From Isoetes taiwanensis (Eukaryota; Streptophyta; Lycopodiopsida; Isoetales; Isoetaceae): a stretch of DNA of 64,000 nucleotides. The notes under the pieces are model-generated. The model was not told where the DNA came from. It did not search any database and worked only from the letters and a program-made list of their open reading frames with translations. The translations under genes and the position numbers were made by a program. This document shows, piece by piece, positions 42,110 through 52,872 of this stretch; positions within the stretch are counted from its first letter, which is position 1; the number at the start of each line of letters is the position of its first letter. Location: positions 23,014,416 through 23,078,415 of the forward strand of contig JAJEKV010000011.1 in assembly GCA_021234155.1 (NCBI GenBank). Reading direction: 5' to 3'.

Positions 42110-45100
42110 ATGCCCAAATATTGTCAGACCATTGTTGTAAATATTGACATGCATGTTGTTGGGGGTTAATACAATGTCTCGGTGCATGTTGACATTGAGT
42201 TCATTGTGGTCGCATGGCCTAGTCTAAATGTGAAGTGCACTAGACAATTTAGACTATGGGGTAGGTTACTTAGAATTTCTGATTAGAGCGACATTAGCTA
42301 AGGTAATGTTGCGAAAATTCTAGCGGCCTGATTGGGAGCCAGAGAATGCCCCAGTGAGTGGGAATATTCTCAGGGGTGGCGCCCGCTTATGTGGACGTCA
42401 ATTTGCCCCCATATAGTTCACTGCTCCTTTTGTTGCAAATACAATACTTTTGTGCACCCATAAATTTCTTAGGTAAGGAAATGGAATTTCCTTAATAATG
42501 GTTGATATTGGGGACTGGTATCACACCCTTTGGGCAGCTTCAATCTTGGGCCAATTGATTAATTCAAGCCTTGTTGGGCCAATGGGTCACTGCCATTTGG
42601 CTCTGCCATGTGAGCAGATGCCAAGAGTGATCCAAAAGGGGAGAAATGAGGGCTGTAAGGAGGCAACCAGCAAGAGAAGGGAGCTGATTTGCAGCAGGAG
42701 GAACAGGCAATTCGAAGTTGAAGAAATTGGTTTATGATCTGTTGAACCCGAGTTGCAGTAGAGAAGCTTTACTTCGGTAAGTCTTGGGCTGGATGCAATC
42801 CAGTTGTGGCTCTTTGGGCAAGCTAACTGTAATGAATACAGTGGGCAAAGGCTTACCATAGTTTTAAGACTTCATGGTAACTGGTATGGGCTTGTTCCCT
42901 GGAACCAGAGTAAACCGTAAACCAAGACCTTATGAATTGCTAGATTCCTTCCTCACAAAAGCTCGGTAGAATAAGCTGAGTTAAGCTTGGGATGCTTACC
43001 CAGCTCTGGCCGGGCAGTAGGTTGCTACTGCAACCAAGAAGCTCTGCAGGCCGGTGGTGCTTTACGGAGCTTGCGGGCTTCTTTCTTCTAATGCCTTCTG
43101 CCCTGTGTAAACTTGTTCCATTAAGAGACTTCTTATTACTAGTGAGATGGGTGCTTGGTGCTGGTATGGGACAATACTAAGTGAGCATCAACAACAGTCT
43201 AGTGTTATAAGAGTGTCTTGCTTTACTCTGTATACACGATTTGACATCGTGAGTTCTATATATGCAGAGTAGATAAACACTGGGTGTTTGTCATATGGGA
43301 GTTTTTTATGCAAGCATATGATTAGATAAGTGTGACTTATCTTGATAGGAACTTTGGGTGCTAGTGAGATGAAATCTATCACTGGTATGGGACGGTGATG
43401 GACGTAGTCAATAGTCTATTATTCTGGGTTCTTATGATGCTTGCAGTTTCTCCCTCACTCTGGATCCACCAGCGCGGGGGTTCTAGACGACGTACTATCT
43501 AGATATGGTGGGGTGTGTCTGCTTGGCAGATGCTATGGTGCATGTGGTGGATTCCATCTGTGTGTACTTGCAGTCCGTCAGTCGTGGCTTCGTGTTGACG
43601 CTATTAGATAACTGTTATGCATGTTGCTAACACGTGGAAGCTTGTGCAGGCTGTTGGATAGCTGGCGGAGCGTAGTACTTGTTCTGTGTACTCTGATGGT
43701 TTGATGTGAATACAAATCGAAATTTTTGGTACTAAAATTTTGGTTCGTAATAATGGATTTGGATTAGATGAGCCTAAAAATAGCAATTTTCTTCTGCCAA
43801 ATCGATTGTTAGTCTAGATTAATTAGTAATTAATATAACACAACTAGCTTTTAATTAATAATTAACCTTTTTTTTTAATAAAAGGACGTTTAATTAATAA
43901 TTAACTTAACATGGCCCTAATTTCGAATTAGGGTCTAGAACTAATAGAAACAAGAAGTTCAACTTGGCCAATCGATTGATACCACATGGCGTCTAGGTTG
44001 CCCTCCATGTTAATTAAGATACCTAAAGGTATGTAATGTACTACCCCATTATACTCCTTAATAGCATATAATGTATTGAGACATCCATGGTATGGTGATG
44101 TACTCGTGACTTAGCTGTATATTATACATGTATCTATACAAGCCGTATAATGGATGGGAACGTCACACAGATGGCCAACAATGCAATTCTTGGCCTTAAT
44201 CAATTCACGCTATTTCATATTTCTTCTATGTCCTTACATGTTGTATGATTTGAAGCTCGTACCTCGTAAACTACATTCATAAATGCAGAAAATTGCATAC
44301 ATATTAGCCATGAGCAGATATGTAGTAGTACGAAATCAACAACTATATTAAAGCATCGCCATCTGAGCTCAACAATATGCATTCTACAAGCAGTAAACAT
44401 GGTCATCTACAGGAAATGTAGCCACCCTAGTAGCTTGGTCATCTTAATATTTCAATAAGAGTGGATGCACCCAAAGATTAAGTTTATTGTATAGAACCTT
44501 GTTACATGTTTATAGCTAGCGCAATATCTAAGAGTTATGACTCTCTAGTTTAGGGGGTCGTGTTGCATGTGGCATTGAGATTAATGTGGCCGCACATTAC
44601 CCAGTCTAATTGCAGAGCGCGTTGTGGCAAGTTAGGCTAAGAGTGCAATTTAAACTATTGAAAACACTGGAATAATTTAATGAACATCTAAATGAGTTAG
44701 ATATTAAGATACTAAGGTTTAAGGATTTCCAATTCCGAACTACAGCAGGCCGGATCTGATCTTGATAGCCTTATAGAAGCATTGCCATGTGGCTTGTTCA
44801 CGTGGTGGGCAAGAATATATAAGGGAGAAGGTGGTTTGGCATAACACAGAAGCAGGAAGAAGAGGTTGGAGCCCAGCCAGAGAAGAAGAAGGGCACTTGG
44901 AGTGCCAGACTGGAGCAACAAGCACAAGTAGAAGGAAGTGATTTACCAAAGGTCGCTTATAAGAAGTGGAGATTTCCATGTGTTTGTTCTTGGCTGGGAA
45001 TTTTGTTGGGTTATGGTTTAAGCAAATAAAATCATCTGGAGACTCTGTTCTAGTTTTCAAAGATTTCCTTTCCTAAATAAAAACCTCAGAACCTGGAGCC

Positions 45101-45340
45101 CAGTTGCCAATCCGACCTCTGTTATGCAAGTCGATTCATGTTCTCCAAAATCCGGCACCCTGTCTGTGAAATTCAGCCACCAAGCTCTGTAAATCCAAAC
45201 CTTGCTTTCAGTTCTTCAATAGAAATCTGTTCTTATTCTGCCTGATCAACCTTTGCTATGTGATAATCCCCGGCCTTGGTTTTTCAAGTCTGTGAATCGT
45301 CCTTGCAATCATTGCCCAGTTGGAAAGAAGGAAAAGCTAG
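42110..45340. repeat. Two diverged LTR-like segments and local duplications
   Basis: The segment at about 42190-42270 (CATTGAGTTCATTGTGGTCG, CCTAGTCTAA, GTGCACTAGACAA) resembles that at about 44570-44650 (CATTGAGATTAATGTGGCCG, CCCAGTCTAA, GCGCGTTGTGGCAA). In both, a short-leader-like, purine-rich stretch follows, at about 44810 with TATATAAGGGAGAAGG, which looks like an LTR promoter. They may be solo LTRs of one family. Separately, 43138-43200 and 43360-43430 share CTAGTGAGATG, CTGGTATGGGAC and CAATAGTCTA/CAACAGTCTA, a local duplication about 220 bp apart. No coding sequence. Confidence 0.4.
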
Positions 45341-45489
45341 CCGCTATCAGGGTTCAGTATCATCATATCTCTCAAGGAGATACCAGGTATCCCCATACCT
45401 TTGCAAGCCTTGATATTTTAAGTTATAAAACCACCTTCGTAGGCCTTGATATTTTAGGTTATAGAACCTTAACACCTTGCTCCTTGGGT

Positions 45490-45700
45490 CTATGGCTAAA
45501 ACAGTCATAATGCCCTAGGGCGTTATCACAAAGGCTCATAATGCCCTAGGGCGTTATCAGAAGGCTCATAACACCCTCGGAGCAGGGTGTTAAGGAAGAT
45601 AGCCCTGGCCCTCGGGCATTAATGGGAATAAAATTCTCGGGCAATATGGCCATGGCCAAAATGGCTGAATTTTATTCCCATAACGCCCTCTGACCAGGGC
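45490..45700. repeat. Foldback cluster with GCCCTAGGGC palindromes and a 15-bp perfect stem
   Basis: CTCATAATGCCCTAGGGCG then TTATCA occurs twice (about 45503 and 45534), each containing a palindrome. Downstream ATGGGAATAAAATTC (45622-45636) and GAATTTTATTCCCAT (45667-45681) form a perfect 15-bp stem with a 30-base loop that itself holds GGCCATGGCC. A miniature element or a structured transcript are both possible. Confidence 0.7.
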
Positions 45701-46121
45701 ATTATCTACCCCATATCTTAGCAAGCCTTGGTAATTTAAATTCTAGAACCGTGCTGTGATATATTAAATTATAGAACCATGTCTTAACATATAATAGTAA
45801 GATGTTACCGTGGTAAGACGTTAAACTGCCATACCCAAGGTCATGAAAGTGACTATGCATCGTAAAGTTAGTGGGGAAAGGACCCACTTCAGCTATAAGA
45901 TATAAAGCTCTTATCATCCATAAATAGTGTGATGAGCTCCATTTTTTCGAAGAATAGTAGTTGTTATGCATATCTTCTAGTGGTACTTAACTATCGGAGT
46001 TTGTTACATAATTGTTTCGTTATGGGCTAACCATAAGATTTGCAAGGCTTCACAATTTGGAGAACCTATATGATAAGGAGCCATAGCAACATTTTAAGAC
46101 CTGAGCAATCGATCATACAAA

Positions 46122-46270
46122 ACCACATGGACCCCCCATTGCTAAGGTGTGCAACTCTAATTTTAATGCAATTATATCTTTGACATATGAGATAGAAACC
46201 ACATGGCCCATCCCTAAGGCGTGTAACTCTAATTTTAATGCAATTATATCTTTGGCATATGAGGTAAGAG
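46122..46270. repeat. Tandem duplication, unit about 76 bp
   Basis: Units at 46122-46197 and 46198-46270 share ACCACATGG, CTAAGG(T/C)GTG and the long run AACTCTAATTTTAATGCAAT then TATATCTTTG(A/G)CATATGAG. A few substitutions and small indels separate them. Confidence 0.85.
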
Positions 46271-47647
46271 GCATTTATGACAATATTGATGAGTGGTAGA
46301 TATATAGGAAATGGATATATTCATTTAATTGCTTTTGGGTAGTGGTAGTATCATTAAATTTGGTTAGTCATAATTACTCTTGCATCTGCCTAGACCAAAT
46401 TAAAACTTCTAAAATGTGCTTGAACTTAAAAGTAAAGTTGCAATGGTTAGGGTTGAGCATTAGGGAGAGTGATTGTCAAGACAATAAGAGGCAATAAGCT
46501 CACAAGTCTTTGCTTGTTACACACATTTAGCATTTGTCAAAAATAAAAGTCAATAATTGCATTTCTTTGATACAACAAAAATTGGATTTCTTTGATACAA
46601 CCGACGGCTTTTTGGCATTCTCCAAGTTTGGCATGTACCATGGTGATGACAACCCCTATATGTTCCGTTGGGGTTTATTGACATTTAAGCATATTGTCAA
46701 TAATGCCTTTTGAAACTATCGGATAGTTTGATACATGCAAATGAAAATAGTATCAAACATTGTGTGTGTTTCTTAAGAATTCAACGTTATATTTGGTACA
46801 TTAATTCCTTGAGGGGATTGACACGATTCACCACTGCATTAAACAACATTGTCCTAGCCCTAGTAATTACAAAGACGCGTATTTAAGGTTGCATCATTCT
46901 TTGTGGCCTATTATAATGGTAAAACTGCCATTTGAATAGCGATAAAAATTGTATGATGACAATTTACTTCTAGCTTTCATACTGCCCTTTGCTATATCTT
47001 TTGGATTTATACAACTTGCAAATGCCTGAATTTGTGCATCCGATGTTGAGAATAATCATTCCAGCTTCATGAAGCCTGCATGAATTGTTTGCTGTAGAAG
47101 ACAGTTGGCATGAATATGTAAAAAATAAAGAGGGGTTTGGTTAAGCAAATTTCACTTGAATGCTAGCTTTTTGTATACATGATTGGCTTAAAATACATGG
47201 TTAAGCAATGTGAACAAAAAGCAGACCGATATATCTCTAGGATAGTAACAGAACTCCTGTAAAACAAAATCAGTCCATCAGCAAATTCAATGACATGGAC
47301 CTAGCCGAAATAGATTGTTAGCGCGAGTCCACTTAGAAACAGATAATAAAAAAATATGCAGTACAAATAAGGAATAGCCTAGGGCCATATAAAATGTAAG
47401 TGTTTGATTATCAATGCAGCTGTATTCTTCTCAATTGAAACGATTGACTTACTTGAGCCCAAAAAATAACAGAAGGTCCCAAAATAGAAGACTACAAATA
47501 TTCAACCTGCAAAACAATTGTAGAACTGCATGTTGAATGATAGAAAGACTCAGATAATTTCATGCGTTTGAGGGTTCCCCTTTTACATTAGATAATTTTT
47601 TCGCATATCATCTTGCATAATGAATACGCAGAATATGAAAATTTTAC

Positions 47648-47697
47648 CTTATCCAGAAAATGTTCATACTGATTTGTACGTTTTGCCAGCTTCCCTG
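47648..47697 (-). other. Exon-like segment, protein unidentified
   Basis: On the - strand TGTAG|CAGGGAAGCTGG opens and GATAAG|GTAAAATT closes a 50-base segment reading GKLAKRTNQYEHFLDK. Borders and codon use look exonic. I do not recognise the protein. Confidence 0.35.
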
Positions 47698-49341
47698 CTA
47701 CATGCAATATATTAATGGATGTCTAATAATTTGCAGCAGCATCTACATCTGTCACCACATCTACCTAACATATTTGCAACTGTGTTCACAGAGTATAGGC
47801 CTGTCGGCCATTACATCTATGACCATAATTACCTAACATATTGTAATAGACATGCCTAGGCATGTCAGTCTTGCTTTGCAGGCATCAAATTTGAATTTAG
47901 AGTTGTGGTAATTGCCTTTAATCCATTGACAGCATGCAACTATCCATATTGTTCCCTATTTGCCATTCCTTTTGAATCCTAGGGGTCCTTTCTATTAACA
48001 AATAGAAAATAGACAACTTAAATAAGAGATGTAAAAATCTAATGTGGCACATTGCAAATGCAGTAACTACCCAGGACATTAAAGTGGATCATGGAAAAAT
48101 GCACAGCCTAAGCATATGCTAAAATCAAAGTGAAAAACACAATGTATGGATTTGTACCTGGTAGAGCGAGGGCTAATATAATGAAGAGCGACCAATTCCT
48201 TGTTGCTTCATTTGACACCCACTACCATACAACCACCACACATACCACCACCGCAAACCGACCACACTGCCACCATCACCACATTCGTCAAAGGGCCAGC
48301 TTCATTCTCCTGCAATAATCATTGATTTGACAAAGGACTATTCATAATCATTTATAATCATGTAGAAGGCAGCTAATTATGCATAAACATTTGTGCTTCT
48401 ATGCACAACACACTTGCTTAGGAACCACGTGCAGATACTCAATTTGCATGTCAAACAGATTTGCAAAAGAGAATTACGATACTATGAATCCATTCAGTTG
48501 CCTTGCCAAAGAGTGATATATGCCTGAACTGCTGTAAAAACAATATATTTGCCTTGCAGTGAGCACCCGAAGGAAAATAAGCAATTAACAGAGCGTATTA
48601 CAATGTTCAACCATGAGTTACACAAAGAATGTCTACAAAGTAGAGCCAATGTATCTCACAATGTGAAAGGAGGAATACGAAAAGGGGTTTGTAGTGCTTC
48701 TTTCTTGCAAAAATTGAACCACCTAGGCTGCAATCTACACAAATGTATTACCCGGCAAAATTGCTACATTCTTCTGCTTGCAAGGGTTATTGATAACTTA
48801 GGAATACAATAGCACAATAGAGTACAGTGACCCTTTTCTGCAAATAGTAAATACAACTTAGTTTATCACCATGAGTTTAGGATCCACCACTTTCGTTTTA
48901 TGTTTAGGATGATGCAAAGCATGCTATGTGGTGGTGTATTTCTATGAAGGATATAAACAACATATATCAGACTGGTTACTCACGATATTACGGCAAAACA
49001 ACTAATAATTACCTTGCGCCTCTCATCATGGTTGCAGAGTTGGTTTTGCTGCAGCAGGGGCTTTCAAAAGCAGGTACATTCCTATACAGCACACAAATAA
49101 ACGTTGCAAAAAGTATATCTTGTTAAATATTATTCCCTTTGACACTGGTTCTAATCTATTTCAAACACAATCAAAACAAAATGAATATAGAAGAAATGCG
49201 TCTTTCCCATAGAGCAAATTAATTTGATCTTTACATGGGACAGAGATATGCAAAGAGCCAAAGAGCAGATGTGAAGATGGAGCAGATGAATGAAGGAATA
49301 AAGTTATTCAGCTCCAATACTCTAGGGATTTATGTACTCAC

Positions 49342-49395
49342 CAAGCATTTCAGGGAGTTGCATATCAATCTCTTGTCGCCAGTTGAAGAGCAAAT
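49342..49395 (-). other. Exon-like segment, protein unidentified
   Basis: On the - strand a pyrimidine-rich CCCCTCTTTCTAG acceptor and a strong GTGAGTAC donor enclose 54 bases reading LLFNWRQEIDMQLPEML. I do not recognise the family and found no confirmed neighbouring exon. Confidence 0.35.
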
Positions 49396-50298
49396 CTAGA
49401 AAGAGGGGAACGTGATGAGTAGAGGTTCTTCTACAACATTTAATATTCGATATCATACACATCAACTGCTTAGAAATTGTGCCTATAAGAGAGAGCATCG
49501 GATCCTTATGCAAATAGTAAATCACACTTCCAAGAAATGGAGTCCTTCAAAACAACTCCTGCCTATGTTGCCAGGCAGTATATCAGAAATAATTACAAAT
49601 CCCCATGGAAATAGAACCAGAGAAAAATAATGATCAAAGGCCAAGGGGTAAAGGTTCTGCAGCTGCTCTAATGAAAAGTCATCTTCCCTGAAACATTACT
49701 TGTATGGGGTCGAAATTCACCAAGAAGGAATTGTAGCACCCCCAAACTCTGATTGAGCTTTGACTGAAGCTGGTTCAAATAAATGGGAAACCTAAGTATT
49801 TAAACACGCTATTGTTGTAGCTCCACTACCAACACCCATTCTGACATAAGAAAATCATGGATATATCTCTAAATAGAGTATTTACTAAACTCCGGAAGAC
49901 CTGAGACAAAGAAATTACCTGAGGTAGCTCTGTAAGCTACGTAGTAGGCCAGAATTGTATGCTAGAACCAGACCTATGCATACCGAAAATTATCTCATGA
50001 TATCGAGCCTGCCATAAGCCGAGAATAAGGATATTAAAGCCGGTAAAGCGACCACCAGAAGAAATCTCCATTTCAGTTTAACAATCGTTGCATGCGTCCT
50101 CCTCGCCAGCTGCAATCGAGCCCAAATAGGAATACGGAAAAGATAAGGAGCAAAGAAAAAAAAAAGGGTGAAATGTCCGATTTCTGGAATATCGAAAAAT
50201 TTTCCGGGACCCAAAGTCATCAAAACCTTAGCCAAATAAGTTAAAAAAAATTCCAAAAAGTTTTCTTCCTAACCGGAAAATCTCAAATTAAAAGGGTT

Positions 50299-50332
50299 AT
50301 TATTATTATTGTCGTCGTCGTCGTCGTCATCA

Positions 50333-50415
<83 letters not shown>

Positions 50416-50429
50416 AATATTATAAACCC

Positions 50430-50478
<49 letters not shown>

Positions 50479-50521
50479 GTATTAGTATTATTATTATTAT
50501 TATTATTACTATTACTATTAC

Positions 50522-50593
<72 letters not shown>

Positions 50594-50640
50594 CATCATC
50601 ATTATCATCATCATCATCATTATTATAACCATCATTCAAT
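50299..50640. repeat. Compound microsatellite: (TCGTCA)n then (TTA)n
   Basis: A hexamer TCATCG/TCGTCA array runs from about 50313 to 50415. After a 25-base gap, a TTA/ATT array interrupted by TAG and TAC units runs to about 50630 and ends with TCATCA units. Frames full of Asn, Ile, Leu or Met-Thr here are artefacts. Confidence 0.97.
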
Positions 50641-51049
50641 TAAATTGGGTTTATGTCTTAATTTTGGGACAAATTTCATATTGCATGTTTTTAGTAGCAT
50701 ATTCAAATTCACACATTTCACCTCAAAATTATGAAAACGTAATATCATGTTATTTACAAAATAGTCAATATTTCACAATATAGCACCATATCATAAAAAC
50801 GTGATAACAAAAATTTACATAGTTATTCAACTTTCTTCAAGCACCCCCAATGATATTATAGCCTTCTTCCTGACATCCTGAGGTATTGTAATTCTCGCAT
50901 TTCTAGCTTTGGAATAGTGTTTGGAGTCCATGAGTACAAAACACTTTCATAGTCTAGCCAAAGATCGAGGATCACTTCAGTTTCTCCTCCATTTCTTTGT
51001 CCAACAATCACAAACCTTTCTTTATCCGATCGTTGGTCAACCTGATGCC
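50641..51049. other. AT-rich spacer
   Basis: No gene. It probably contains the 3' end of the DUF7869 copy 2 transcription unit. Confidence 0.4.
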
Positions 51050-52267
51050 TTTGGACACCACCATTCCACCCACATGGTTGAAGTTAATATTACCTTCTTC
51101 TTTGCAAATATCGGAGATAGTGAACCCCAACCACCTTTGGATATGTATCTAAATCTGGCGGCTTTACTACCACAAATTGGTGGCATTCCAAGTCGGTGGA
51201 AGGTTCATAAACATCCATGCCTAGAAACTTTGGCCTATTGTTCTTAGGACCAACATAGTGTTTGTCGGAAAGGAGGAGGAGCATATTGCTTGCGAATGCT
51301 ACTTACAGGTGTCATCAAAATCCTCGGCACACCTAAAGGTCTTCCACCTAGTTTTAGGCAACCACCCTTCTTTCAATTCATCCGAGGATGTGTCTATCTC
51401 CCCAACGGGTTAATCACCTTCTTCCGGTAAGCCACCAAGGCACGGTTGGTGTCATCTGGATTGGTTTTATAATGCTTTATATAGTCTTGGATTCCTTCCT
51501 TAGTCAATCCCAATTGCTACACTTCTTGATGGGTTTTAAAAGCTTTTGGTTGACCTAGAGGTATCATAGGCTTGCCATTCTCATCATCTCGCCATATTTC
51601 CTCCCTCCTCTCCACTCATCCTCCCGAAGGTCTCATCTTCCATTGGAAGATTGGAATCCCATCTCTCACCCAAAAGTGAACTACGGAGAGGTGCTGGAAT
51701 GACCTTCAAGATCCAATGTATAACCATCCACAAAGCTCTTCCAATCGGGCACTTCTTCTATGAGAGAAGCTATAGGGTTTCTTGATAGTGCATTCATGCA
51801 AGATTTCCATTAGCCTAGGAAAGTTGGTCCTTTGTTTCTTTTCAAGATATACAACTATATTTGCCAAATAATGCATCCACATCCTCATGGGTATGCCCGG
51901 GCATAAGAAACCCTAAATTAACTCTTTCAAATATCCCCACAGCTGTTAAGTAGGATAGGAAAGAAAACATCCACCTGTTCTTAATGATTAAGTTGCAAGA
52001 AAAACCTTGTGGGTAGATCTTGAGGTTTAGCACGTGAATTTGAAGCTCCAACATGTTCATTAGACCCATGCTTCCTAAACCTTGCCTTGCTGAACTTTTC
52101 AATATTGTTAGGGTTTCCATCTAACAATGCTCTATGTAGTGCCTGGCTAGCTGTAAGGTCCTCATTTTCATAGTTTCTCAAACACCTCATGATACTCCCA
52201 ATATGAAAATCTGGACCATCACTCCACAACTCCAAACTAAAATGGCCATAGTAGGTTTGATTCTGCC
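51050..52267 (-). pseudogene. DUF7869-family protein, copy 2, C-terminal part (left of the Gypsy insertion)
   Basis: Continues the frame from 63342 after the insertion: LELWSDGPDFHIGSIMRCLR, then NYENEDLTASQALHRALLDG, FFLQLNH (frame break), NRWMFSFLSYLTAVGIFERV and NLGFLMPGHTHEDVDALFGK (about 51940-51870). A one-base shift follows and the frame resumes VVYLEKKQRTNFPRLMEIL. Further pieces at about 51400-51330 (DTSSDELKEGWLPKTRWK) and 51280-51150 (YVGPKNNRPKFLGMDVYEPS) complete the C-terminus. Where the family has LQLDN, this copy has LQLN and a frame break, so the presumed second acidic residue is lost. The first 5 bases past the insertion (52263-52267) are one copy of the target duplication. 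Confidence 0.8.
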
Positions 52268-52859
52268 TGTTTGGGATCTGGGTTCGGGAACTCCTGCAAG
52301 ACAGCCCTCTGTGAGGACCCTTGGATCTAACAGGAGAATCCGGGGGACTATATCACGCGGGATTTGCAAGAAAAGAACAAGAAGAAGAAAACAGAACCAA
52401 AGAGAACAATGAGAGGAAAATGATAAGCTTCCTTGATATCAATGATGAACATACATGAGCTCTCATGTCGAGAAGACCCGAAGAGAGACAAGACTCAAAA
52501 CTCATCTAAAACTCATGTGCTAGCTCTACTCATATATATAGTACAATGGCCTTTGGCCCAATATAGACACTGACCGATCTCGGTGCCGACTCACGGAAGG
52601 AGGCCTGATTCTGGAATATTGGCGGTGCCTCTTGAAGTGCCTAGAATCACTTGTGGCAGCCCGTGGCGGTGACGGGCCGTCACTTGTCTGGCGGCGCCTC
52701 TTGTGGACCGGACCTTGAGGCTTTGACTGCGTGGTCCAACTTTTGGTCTTCTTTTGAGCCTTTGATGGGTGACACATTGGTGGCCTGTGGATCCTTGTTC
52801 TTGACCTGGTCCGTCGTATGCATGAATAGTCCCATTGTATCAGAGGCACATGACTAACA
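52268..52859 (-). repeat. 3' LTR of the Gypsy element
   Basis: 592 bases. On the element strand it begins TGTTAGTCATGTGCC and ends CCCAAACA. A TATATATA box lies at about 52532-52541 with ATTGTAC just upstream. It matches the other LTR almost perfectly for the first 290 + strand bases; the remainder shows clusters of substitutions and small indels, so the copies have aged or differ by template switching. Confidence 0.93.
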
Positions 52860-52872
52860 CTCCCCCCCCACC
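52860..52872 (-). other. Polypurine tract
   Basis: On the - strand GGTGGGGGGGGAG immediately precedes the 3' LTR. This is the plus-strand priming site and confirms the element's orientation. Confidence 0.85.

Larger units (their letters stand above)
46271..50280. other. Mostly non-coding, with isolated exon-like segments on the - strand
   Basis: AT-rich, with no frame long enough to call a gene. Two short - strand segments with good splice borders are listed separately; a third possible one near 49645-49700 reads EDDFSLEQLQNLYPLAFDHY. They could be exons of one unidentified gene with long introns or a decayed relic, but their phases do not connect in a way I could verify. Confidence 0.35.

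Noticed and set aside
50283-50639. Asn-rich and Ile-rich proteins
   Set aside because: Translations of the TTA and hexamer tracts in different frames.
50921-51247. 108-residue + strand frame
   Set aside because: The - strand carries the C-terminal sequence of DUF7869 copy 2 here; the + frame is its shadow.
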